Positions 7,199-13,414 of a stretch of 13,414 bases of DNA are shown piece by piece; the first letter of the stretch is position 1; each line of letters starts with the position of its first letter. The DNA is from JAGUXG01 sp043798435 (GTDB taxonomy: Bacteria > UBA9089 > UBA9088 > JAGUXG01). The notes under the pieces are model-generated. The model did not search any database. It was not told the DNA's origin and saw only the letters and a list, made by a program, of their open reading frames with translations. A program made the translations under genes and the position numbers. The stretch is taken from assembly GCA_043798435.1 (NCBI GenBank), contig JAZDOR010000062.1:1-13414 (forward strand), given 5' to 3'.

Positions 7199-9553
7199 AG
7201 CCTCTTTTGCGGCATAGAGGCATTTATCTGCCTTGGCAAAGATGTCCTTCTCATTATCTATCCCTTGATTGGGATAACCAGAGACACCAAGGCTTGCTGT
7301 GGCTTGATGGGGCTTGCCACCAAAAGTCATAGGATGAGCGGCAATATTTGCCCGAATCTTTTCGGCAAACTGAAAGGCTATATTCTGGTCTGTCTCTGGA
7401 AGGACGACAGCAAACTCATCGCCACCAAACCTGGCAATCAAGCCCTTTCCATCCATCGTCTTCTTGATGATATTACTGATGGTGACAATGAGCTTGTTTC
7501 CATCCTGATGGCCAAAGGTGTCGTTCACATACTTCAGCCTGTCAAAGTCAATCATAATCAAGGAAAGTGGCTTTTTATAGCTGGTTGCATAAGCAAACTC
7601 TCTGGATAGGAAATCCTCCAGATACCTGTAGTTATAAGTCTTGGTCAGCTCATCCTTCTCTGCTAACTCCGTTATCTTGACAAATAAAGCCACCCTCTCC
7701 AGCGTCTCTGATATCTGATGGGAGATGATTCGCAATAATCTCCTCTGGAGTGGAGGGAATGGCTCCTTGTTGAAGGAATAGACAGAGATTAAGCCCGTAG
7801 TCTTTTCTCCGTGAACTATAGGAAAGGTAAGGTCTGTCTGGAACTCCTTCAGTCCTACCCAAAATAGACCCGACTCTGCCTCTTTCTTCTCTGTAAAAAA
7901 CTCTGGAGGTCTCTCTGAGCCCTCTGGATTATGCTTCTTCCAGGCAGCAGTCATCTTTCCCTCTACAGACCTCAGGCAGTCTTCATTCACAAAGCAAGCC
8001 TGCCGTATCTCACCGATAAGCCTCTCTCCATCAAGGTACAAATAAGCTGAGGCATGGTAATTAAAGAAGGGCTGAACCTTATCTAAAATCCAGGTGAGTA
8101 TCTCCTTTGGCTTGCTCATCTTTGGTGTCTCAGAGGAGATAGAATAAAGGACACCAAGCTCCTCTGTCTGAGCCTCAAGCTCCTCCTTTTCTTTGATTGC
8201 CTCCTCCAGCCTTTTCTCTAAATCCTCCTTTTTATGGATAAGCTCCTCGCTCTCTTGTATCTTCTTTTTGAGGTCATCCCTCTCCTTCTCCAATTGATTT
8301 ATAGCTTCAGAAAATTTCTTCTTTTCTTCCTCAATCCTCTCCTTGGTTAAGAACTCCATTTTTATCTGCAATGCCTCTTCCTTCGCCTTGAGTTCTGCCT
8401 CAAAGTCTATCTTCTTCTCTAAGAGTTCTTCCTTCTCTATGGCTACCTTCTCCTTCTCCTCATGGCTTTCAATGAGATCTTTAGCTGCTTTTTCTTTCTC
8501 CACACTCCAGGAGCCCTTAGCATTCTTTATGGTAATAGCGGCATGTCCTGCAATGATAGAGAGGAGCTTCAGGTCTGTCTCATTGAATGGGGCACGGGAG
8601 GCCTTATTATTCATATTTATTATCCCAAAGACCTCATCCCCTACCTTTAGAGGCACAGAGATAAGGGATTTGGTGTAATACTTTGGTGAGCTCCTCTTAA
8701 CATTAAACCTTGGGTCATTGGTAATATCGCCGACAAGCAAGGGCTTTCCTGTCTGGGCAACATACCCTACAATCCCAACCCCTTTTTTGAACCTGGCCTC
8801 TTCCATCACCCTCTTGTCTAAACCAACACCAGCCTTTATAGTCAACTCCTCCTTCTTCTGGTCAAAGAGCATCAGAGAGCATATCTCGGCATTCATCGCC
8901 TTACTGGCTAAGCTGACCACAAGGGAATAGAGCTTTGCTGGCTCTAAGATAAGAAGAAGCTGTTTTGATTTCTCAAAGAGATCATAAAATCTGGTAATCA
9001 CATCTGTCTCTTGCTCCTTGGTCAAGCCAAAGATTTTTTCCCTGATGAGTGCGATGGAGTTATTGAGAAGAGAGGAGATAAGCTCTATGTCTGTCTCAAG
9101 AGAGCTTACAGTTACTTTGCTTGCCTGGTTTATGGCATAGCTGAATGCTTGTGGGTCGAGATGAAGCTTTGTGGCAACTCCGGTATATGAATTGGAGTCT
9201 TTATTGGCATCGGCAAGACCGCAGCAGTAGAGCATCCCTAAAAGCTCCCTCTTCATAAAAAGAGGGACAGCATACCCCAAGAAGCCGGCATGACAGGTAA
9301 AAACAATAGGCTGTTCCTTAGTTGTTGCCTGTTCGAAGATAGAGGAAAAGGTAGCAGAGCAGTCCTTTTGCCCATCCGAACTGCCTTTAATCATTTGGCA
9401 GAAGGGCTGTTCTTTCTCCTGCTTCCCAAGAATCTTTCCGTCATTGGCTATAATTGAGACAGGCCCTCCTCCAAACTTTTTGGAGAAGAGCTCCATTGTC
9501 CTCTTATACTCGTTAGTCTCTATAAACCTGGTTAATAACTCTATTGATTCCAT
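7166..9553 (-). CDS. PocR-GAF-coiled coil-GAF-GGDEF diguanylate cyclase
   Basis: A 795-residue cytoplasmic signalling protein with no membrane segment. Residues about 1-165 match a PocR-type sensor, with Cys52, Cys65, Cys87-His88 and Cys110-Cys111 and the YAVPLF-x10-YCCGLAD block. Residues 190-345 are a GAF domain (GVGIVGYVAQTGKPLLVGDI). Residues 345-468 are a strongly charged Glu/Lys coiled coil. Residues about 470-625 look like a second, divergent GAF. Residues 630-795 are a GGDEF domain with DELTKTYNYRYLEDFL, IDFDRLKYVND and an intact FGGDEF (710-714), so it should make c-di-GMP from GTP. The usual inhibitory RxxD site is absent; DGKG stands there. The ATG at 9553 has no Shine-Dalgarno sequence, and its 5' leader runs straight into the heptad block. 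It is divergent from the flagellar operon, so control of motility is a reasonable inference. The PocR ligand is unknown; the clustered cysteines could bind metal or sense redox. Confidence 0.9.
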   Translation of the reverse strand: MESIELLTRFIETNEYKRTMELFSKKFGGGPVSIIANDGKILGKQEKEQPFCQMIKGSSDGQKDCSATFSSIFEQATTKEQPIVFTCHAGFLGYAVPLFMKRELLGMLYCCGLADANKDSNSYTGVATKLHLDPQAFSYAINQASKVTVSSLETDIELISSLLNNSIALIREKIFGLTKEQETDVITRFYDLFEKSKQLLLILEPAKLYSLVVSLASKAMNAEICSLMLFDQKKEELTIKAGVGLDKRVMEEARFKKGVGIVGYVAQTGKPLLVGDITNDPRFNVKRSSPKYYTKSLISVPLKVGDEVFGIINMNNKASRAPFNETDLKLLSIIAGHAAITIKNAKGSWSVEKEKAAKDLIESHEEKEKVAIEKEELLEKKIDFEAELKAKEEALQIKMEFLTKERIEEEKKKFSEAINQLEKERDDLKKKIQESEELIHKKEDLEKRLEEAIKEKEELEAQTEELGVLYSISSETPKMSKPKEILTWILDKVQPFFNYHASAYLYLDGERLIGEIRQACFVNEDCLRSVEGKMTAAWKKHNPEGSERPPEFFTEKKEAESGLFWVGLKEFQTDLTFPIVHGEKTTGLISVYSFNKEPFPPLQRRLLRIISHQISETLERVALFVKITELAEKDELTKTYNYRYLEDFLSREFAYATSYKKPLSLIMIDFDRLKYVNDTFGHQDGNKLIVTISNIIKKTMDGKGLIARFGGDEFAVVLPETDQNIAFQFAEKIRANIAAHPMTFGGKPHQATASLGVSGYPNQGIDNEKDIFAKADKCLYAAKEAGRNKVILYKP

Positions 9554-9563
9554 ATTAAAGTAA

Positions 9564-10050
9564 GTGTAGAGTTTAGAGTTTAGAGTTTAGAGTTTAGAGT
9601 TTAGAAAAGTTTAGAGTTTAGAGTTTAGAGTTTAGAAAAGTTTAGAGTTTAGAGTTTTAATACTCATAACTCATAACTCATAACTCATAACTCATAACTC
9701 ATAACTCATAACTCATAACTCAAAAGAGTTTAGAGTTTAGAGTTTAGAGTTTAGAGTTTAGAGTTTAGAGTTTAGAGTTTAGAGTTTAATAAAATAACTC
9801 ATAACTCATAACTCATAACTCAAAAGAGTTTAGAGTGTAGAGTTTAGAGTTTAGAGTTTAGAGTTTAGAGTGTAGAGTTTAGAGTTTAATAAAATAACTC
9901 AAAACTCATAACTCAAAACTCATAACTCAAAACTCATAACTCATAACTCATAACTCAAAACTCATAACTCAAAACTCATAACTCAAAACTCATAACTCAT
10001 AACTCAAAACTCATAACTCAAAACTCATAACTCAAAACTCATAACTCATA
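9564..10050. repeat. Large heptanucleotide array between divergent GGDEF gene and flgG
   Basis: Nearly the whole intergenic space is period-seven repeat. Three blocks of GAGTTTA-type units (about 9564-9660, 9726-9789, 9826-9889) alternate with three blocks of AACTCAT-type units (about 9661-9721, 9794-9821, 9894-10050). In the last block AACTCAA and AACTCAT units often alternate, giving a 14-base super-period. Block joints are short A-rich spacers: AAAA before blocks 2 and 3, and TAATAAAATAA after them. GAGTT and AACTC are inverse complements, so neighbouring blocks can pair as long hairpins of 5-bp stems with 2-base mismatches. No standard promoter is visible in this stretch. It resembles the heptanucleotide STRR sequences described in cyanobacteria, but with different units. 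Confidence 0.95.
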
Positions 10051-10052
10051 AC

Positions 10053-10059
10053 AGGAGGT
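10053..10059 (+). promoter_or_regulatory. Strong ribosome-binding site for flgG
   Basis: AGGAGGT stands six bases before the flgG ATG, directly after the last heptad. Non-repeat sequence upstream of flgG is limited to this site and its spacer. Confidence 0.85.
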
Positions 10060-10065
10060 AGAAAG

Positions 10066-10857
10066 ATGATTAGATCATTATGGTCTGCAACAACAGGGAT
10101 GAGCGCCCAGCAGTTTCACTTGGATGTTATATCCAACAACCTGGCAAATGTGAATACTACTGGGTATAAAAGGGATAGAGCGGAGTTTGAGGACCTGCTT
10201 TACGCCACATTAAGGCTTCCTGGAACACCCATTGGTGGTGGAGGAAGCGTTCCAACAGGTGTGCAGGTAGGTCATGGGACAAAGATAGTAGGGACACAGA
10301 AGATTTATTCTGCAGGTCCCTTAGAAGAGACCCAGAATCCTTATGATTTAGCTATAGGAGGTCAGGGATTCTTTCAGGTTCTCCTTCCAGATGGAGAGGT
10401 AGGTTATACCAGAGCAGGAACATTCAGCAAGGATGCAGATGGAAAGATAGTCACTCAGAATGGCTATATCCTTCAGCCTGAGATAGTTGTCCCGGAGAAT
10501 GCCACAGAGATATCAGTAACAGAGGATGGAACAGTCTTTGCCACACTCGCCGGGAATGTAAAGTCCACAGAGGAGCTTGGAAAGATTGAGTTGGCCAGGT
10601 TTACAAACCCAGCCGGGCTCTCTGCTATTGGCAAGAATGTCGTCAAAGAGACAGCTGCATCTGGTCAACCACAGACAGGTACGCCTGGCACTGAAGGCTT
10701 TGGCGGCATCTCCCAGAACTTTATTGAGAAGTCCAATGTGAATGTGGTGGAAGAAATGGTCAATATGATTGTTGTCCAGAGGGCTTATGAGTTCAGTGCC
10801 AAAGCTATCCAGACAGCAGATGCCATTTTGGGTGCGGCAAACACGGTTAAGAGGTAA
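10066..10857 (+). CDS. flgG: Flagellar distal rod protein FlgG
   Basis: FlgG polymerises into the distal rod that passes through the P and L rings to the hook. Its 263 residues match the usual 260-262. The N-terminal rod/hook motif is present (LDVISNNLANVNTTGYKRDR, residues 20-39), as is the central DLAIGGQGFFQV segment. The C-terminal helix motif SNVNVVEEMVNMIVVQRAYE is complete, as needed for coiled-coil packing in the rod. There is no cleavable signal, as expected for a type III-exported rod protein. The start is set by AGGAGGT six bases upstream. flgF, the common upstream neighbour, is absent; the heptad block stands there. The flgA ATG follows three bases after the stop. Confidence 0.97.
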   Translation: MIRSLWSATTGMSAQQFHLDVISNNLANVNTTGYKRDRAEFEDLLYATLRLPGTPIGGGGSVPTGVQVGHGTKIVGTQKIYSAGPLEETQNPYDLAIGGQGFFQVLLPDGEVGYTRAGTFSKDADGKIVTQNGYILQPEIVVPENATEISVTEDGTVFATLAGNVKSTEELGKIELARFTNPAGLSAIGKNVVKETAASGQPQTGTPGTEGFGGISQNFIEKSNVNVVEEMVNMIVVQRAYEFSAKAIQTADAILGAANTVKR

Positions 10858-10860
10858 AAA

Positions 10861-11895
10861 ATGAGATTAGAAGTCAGGAGTCAGAATTCAGGAGTCAGAA
10901 TTCAGGAGTCAGAATTCAGGAGTCAGGGGTCAGGGGTCAGGAGTCAGGAGTCAGGAGTCAGGGGTCAGGGGTCAGGAGTCAGGGGTCAGGGGTCAGGAGT
11001 CAGGAGTCAGAAATTCTGTATTCTGTATTCTGTATTCTGTATTCTGTCATCTGTCATCTGTGTTCTCTGTGCCTCTTCTGCAAACAGTTTCTCTGCCACC
11101 TTTACTTTGAAGGAGGAGGCAGAGATAGCTGGTAAGGAGATACTTCTCTCGGATATCTCGGATTCTAAAGAGTTGATAAAGATAGGTGTGGCACCCCTGC
11201 CTGGAAGGTCTCGGGTTTTGAAAGGGCAGTATATAAAATTGGTTGTAAAGAGAAGAATTCCTGAGATAGAAATAGCAGGGGATGAAGTAAGGGTAACAAG
11301 AGCCTGCCAGAGTTTGCCAAAAGAGAAGGTTATAGAAGAGATTACAAAGGCTATTCCAGAGAAGGTAGAGGTTGTTATAGGAAAGATACCAGAGATTATG
11401 CTGCCAAAGGGTGAGCTAAGTTTTGAGGTAGAGCCAATAATCAAGGGTGATAAGGCAACCTGCAAGGTGCAGATTAAGATAGATGGTACAGAGTATAAAA
11501 GGATACGGGTGAATTGCAAGATACGAAGGTTCGCAGATGTTATGGTGACAAAGAGGGATATACAAGCAGGCTCTCTGATAAAAGCGGATGATATTGAAGT
11601 GGCTCACAGGGAGATACAGAAAGGGGTTGAATTCTCTGAGCCTGTTGGAAAGGAGACAAGGGTTTTGATAAAGGCTGGAGAGGTTATCACAGAAGATAAG
11701 GTTAGAGAGCAGGTTCTGGTGAGGTTTGGTGATACAGTTACTATCATAAAGAATGGGGATGGATTTACTATCAGGGCAGAGGGAAAAGCAGCCAGCGAGG
11801 GATTTTTGGGAAAGAGAATAATGGTCAGGAATCTGTCGTCAAATAAACTGATTGAGGCAATGGTGGTAGATAGTAATACTGTGGAGGTGAAATGA
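10861..11895 (+). CDS. flgA: Flagellar P-ring assembly chaperone FlgA with heptad-encoded N-terminus
   Basis: FlgA is the periplasmic chaperone needed for FlgI to form the P ring. The mature part starts near residue 80 (ATFTLKEEAEIAGKEILLSDI) and ends with a SAF-type domain (residues about 227-344, VMVTKRDIQAGSLIKADDIE). At 344 residues it is longer than usual because residues 4-69 are translated from heptad repeats. These give an Arg/Gln/Ser/Gly-rich stretch (SGVRSQE-type 7-mers), then the hydrophobic core FCILYSVFCILSSVICVLC and a signal-peptidase-like CASSA/NSFSA end. The ATG at 10861 keeps AGAGG ahead of it and is close to the flgG stop. There is no other ATG, GTG or TTG in frame before the mature domain, so export needs this start. 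An n-region of about 50 residues is odd for a signal peptide. Confidence 0.9.
   Translation: MRLEVRSQNSGVRIQESEFRSQGSGVRSQESGVRGQGSGVRGQGSGVRSQKFCILYSVFCILSSVICVLCASSANSFSATFTLKEEAEIAGKEILLSDISDSKELIKIGVAPLPGRSRVLKGQYIKLVVKRRIPEIEIAGDEVRVTRACQSLPKEKVIEEITKAIPEKVEVVIGKIPEIMLPKGELSFEVEPIIKGDKATCKVQIKIDGTEYKRIRVNCKIRRFADVMVTKRDIQAGSLIKADDIEVAHREIQKGVEFSEPVGKETRVLIKAGEVITEDKVREQVLVRFGDTVTIIKNGDGFTIRAEGKAASEGFLGKRIMVRNLSSNKLIEAMVVDSNTVEVK
10870..11068 (+). repeat. Heptad arrays inside the flgA 5' coding region
   Basis: Positions 10870-11009 are 20 uninterrupted units of GGAGTCA, GGGGTCA, GAATTCA or GAAGTCA. After three bases, 11013-11068 holds five ATTCTGT units, two CATCTGT units and one GTTCTCT. 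The second array is close to the inverse complement of the CAGAATT phase of the first. Both arrays are free of stop codons in all forward frames, because a seven-base repeat reads as the same 7-residue cycle in each frame. Confidence 0.95.
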
Positions 11896-12548
11896 TGAAA
11901 TACAGAAGACAGAATTCAGAATTCAGAATTCAGAATCCAGAATTCAGAACCTTGAACATAGAACATAGAACCTTGAACTTAAAAAAGGCATTGGTCATTC
12001 TGTTCTTGGCATCCAATTTGTGGGCAAAGAGCCTCTGGATGGAGGGTGATGAAAGGGGACTGTTTTCTGACCGTAAGGCTGGCAAGATTGGGGATATTGT
12101 GACTGTGATAATTGTGGAGGAGGCAAAGGCATCTAATATGAACTCCTCTAAAAGGGATAAGAACCTTGAGGTGACGACAGAAGCCTCTGGTGCCCTTGAT
12201 TTCTTGCCAAAAATAGGTGGAAAGGGTGAGAGCAAATTCAAAAGAGGAGGGGCTATAACCAGGGCAGGAAGCCTTCAAGCAAAGGTGACAGCTCAGGTAA
12301 TCTCTGTCCTGCCCAATGGAAACCTGAGGATAGAGGGAGAAAGAAAGGTAAAGATAGATAATGAAGAGGAGACAATCTATGTTTCAGGCATAGCCAGGCC
12401 AGATGATATTCAGGCTAAGAATGTGATTATGTCAACATACCTTGCTGAGGCAAAAATAGAGTATAGGGGCGGGGTCAGCTTATCAAGCAAGGAGAAGCCG
12501 AATGTTGGGGTAAGGGTGCTTCAAAAGTTGATCGGGTGGGTGTTTTAA
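11892..12548 (+). CDS. flgH: Flagellar L-ring protein FlgH, without lipobox and with heptad-encoded N-terminus
   Basis: FlgH builds the L ring in the outer membrane around the rod. The body is typical: SLWMEGDERGLFSDRKAGKIG near residues 47-67, then GDIVTVIIVEEAKASN, GNLRIEGERKV, VSGIARPDDIQAKN and a C-terminal LQKLIGWVF. The 218 residues include about 26 N-terminal residues (4-29) encoded by heptads, followed by a good signal peptide KKALVILFLASNLWA/KS. There is no lipobox cysteine, unlike the classical FlgH lipoprotein. The ATG at 11892 overlaps the flgA stop (ATGA) and follows GGAGGTGAA, so it is firmly placed. An in-frame TTG at codon 28 would give a normal-length signal but has no ribosome-binding site. 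Confidence 0.93.
   Translation: MMKYRRQNSEFRIQNPEFRTLNIEHRTLNLKKALVILFLASNLWAKSLWMEGDERGLFSDRKAGKIGDIVTVIIVEEAKASNMNSSKRDKNLEVTTEASGALDFLPKIGGKGESKFKRGGAITRAGSLQAKVTAQVISVLPNGNLRIEGERKVKIDNEEETIYVSGIARPDDIQAKNVIMSTYLAEAKIEYRGGVSLSSKEKPNVGVRVLQKLIGWVF
11902..11978 (+). repeat. Heptad array inside the flgH 5' coding region
   Basis: Eleven uninterrupted units of seven bases (77 bp) all fit NNNGAAN: ACAGAAG, ACAGAAT, TCAGAAT three times, CCAGAAT, TCAGAAC, CTTGAAC, ATAGAAC twice, CTTGAAC. It lies between the start codon and the two lysines of the signal peptide. No stop codon occurs in the frame used. Confidence 0.95.
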
Positions 12549-12556
12549 TAGGAAAT

Positions 12557-12598
12557 AGTTAGCATTTAGCATTTATCATTTAGCATTTATCATTTCAA
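12557..12598 (+). repeat. Heptad array between flgH and flgI
   Basis: Six units with period seven (AGTTAGC, ATTTAGC, ATTTATC, ATTTAGC, ATTTATC, ATTTCAA) fill most of the 65-base gap between the flgH stop and the flgI start. The flgI ribosome-binding site follows directly. Confidence 0.9.
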
Positions 12599-12613
12599 AT
12601 TGACGGAGATTAA

Positions 12614-13414
12614 ATGAAAAAAATAGGACTTCTCATAGTTTTGGTGGCGACAATGGGTTTTTCTGTGCCAAGTGTGAAGATTGGGGATGTGGTGGATGTT
12701 CAGGGTATGAGACCGAATCACTTGATAGGCTATGGCTTGATTATTGGTCTTGATGGCACAGGCGATAGCAAAGGCACATTCTTTACAGCCCAGTCTATTG
12801 TCAATCTCCTGGCACATTTTGGCGTGGCTGTGGAGAAGGATAAGATGAAGGTGAAGAATATTGCGGCTGTCTTAGTTACAGCCGAGATTCCAGCCTTTGC
12901 CAGAGCTGGAATGAAGGTTGATGTGACTTGTTCCTCCATTGGCGATTCAAAAAACCTGCAGGGCGGCATTCTCCTTCAGACACCCTTGCTTGGTGCAGAT
13001 GGATTGGTCTATGTCACGGCCCAGGGACCTATCTCATTAGGTAGTCCTATCACGGCTGGAGGAAGGATGGCTCACCCTACAGTAGCCAGGATAACGCAGG
13101 GTGGCATTATTGAAAGGGAGGTGGTCTCAGAGCTTTCTGATCAGACTATTTCTCTATGTTTGAAAGAGCCTTCATTCTCGGAGGCAACTAATATTGCCCA
13201 AGCTATCAATACATACTTTGAGAAGGATATTGCCAAACCCCTTGACCCATCCCTTGTCCAGATACAGATTCCTAATGGATTTAAGGACAACCCAGTCTCC
13301 TTCTTCTCTGCCATAGAGAGCATTTATATTGCCCCGGAGCAAAAGGCAAAGGTGGTCATCAATGAAAGGACAGGGACGATTGTCATGGGCGAGAGCATCA
13401 AGGTCTCTGCCTGT
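12614..13414 (+). CDS. flgI: Flagellar P-ring protein FlgI (C-terminus beyond window)
   Basis: FlgI forms the P ring in the peptidoglycan layer, with FlgA as chaperone. The frame is open for 267 codons to the right edge; a full FlgI is about 350-370 residues. The N-terminus is a signal peptide (MKKIGLLIVLVATMGFS), followed by the family block VKIGDVVDVQGMRPNHLIGY and GLIIGLDGTGDSKGTFFTAQ. Further matches are AAVLVTAEIPAFARAGMKVD, GGILLQTPLLGADGLVYVTA and the NERTGTIVMG segment near the edge. The ATG at 12614 follows CGGAGAT with short spacing. Unlike flgA and flgH, its signal peptide is of normal size, and the nearby heptads stay outside the coding region. Confidence 0.96.
   Translation, partial: MKKIGLLIVLVATMGFSVPSVKIGDVVDVQGMRPNHLIGYGLIIGLDGTGDSKGTFFTAQSIVNLLAHFGVAVEKDKMKVKNIAAVLVTAEIPAFARAGMKVDVTCSSIGDSKNLQGGILLQTPLLGADGLVYVTAQGPISLGSPITAGGRMAHPTVARITQGGIIEREVVSELSDQTISLCLKEPSFSEATNIAQAINTYFEKDIAKPLDPSLVQIQIPNGFKDNPVSFFSAIESIYIAPEQKAKVVINERTGTIVMGESIKVSAC

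Noticed and set aside
9564..10050. CRISPR array
   Set aside because: Units are seven bases, contiguous, with no unique spacers of constant length and no cas gene nearby.
11007..11519. 170-aa reading frame on the minus strand inside flgA
   Set aside because: It is antisense to a well-supported flgA and has no recognisable domain or start signal.
11972..11990. Internal TTG (codon 28) as the true flgH start
   Set aside because: It would give a neat signal peptide, but it lacks a ribosome-binding site, while the upstream ATG has GGAGG and overlaps the flgA stop.

Overview
The window looks like a chromosomal segment of an anaerobic, flagellated Gram-negative bacterium. P- and L-ring flagellar genes (flgI, flgH, flgA) imply an outer membrane, and the only ribonucleotide reductase seen is the oxygen-sensitive class III enzyme NrdD. 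The long Ig/fibronectin-like surface protein, the DUF5618-like genes and the many heptanucleotide arrays suggest an uncultivated, metagenome-type lineage. I cannot assign a phylum from the sequence.

Layout. Every gene from 9553 down to 1 lies on the minus strand; every gene from 10066 up lies on the plus strand. The two groups diverge from a 0.5-kb block of seven-base repeats. Minus strand, in transcription order: a PocR-GAF-coiled coil-GAF-GGDEF protein (9553-7166); a 165-bp spacer with a small palindromic element, short heptads and a copied scrap of the GGDEF gene's 3' end; a 67-aa protein and a DUF6036/AbiEii-like nucleotidyltransferase overlapping by one base (7000-6342); nrdD (6329-4227); a near-consensus sigma70 promoter sitting almost on the start codon of the next gene; two tandem DUF5618-like paralogues (4136-3260); and a secreted multidomain repeat protein that runs off the left edge (3273-1). 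Plus strand: flgG, flgA, flgH and the start of flgI, closely spaced, running off the right edge.

How the genes fit together. flgG-flgA-flgH-flgI make the distal rod, the P-ring chaperone, the L ring and the P ring. The divergent diguanylate cyclase is a plausible but unproven c-di-GMP regulator of motility or attachment, and the large surface protein a plausible adhesin or envelope protein. The 67-aa/nucleotidyltransferase pair resembles a toxin-antitoxin-type module and lies in the same transcription unit as nrdD.

Most notable feature. Heptanucleotide arrays, each with a different sequence, occur at every junction of the flagellar operon: about 490 bp before flgG, inside the 5' coding part of flgA, inside the 5' coding part of flgH, and between flgH and flgI. 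In flgA and flgH they lie exactly between the ribosome-binding-site/start-codon unit and the export-signal core. In flgA they actually encode the hydrophobic core. Seven is not a multiple of three, so gain or loss of one unit would frameshift these genes, which makes them candidate phase-variation loci. Several arrays pair a forward heptad with its near inverse complement and could fold into long hairpins.
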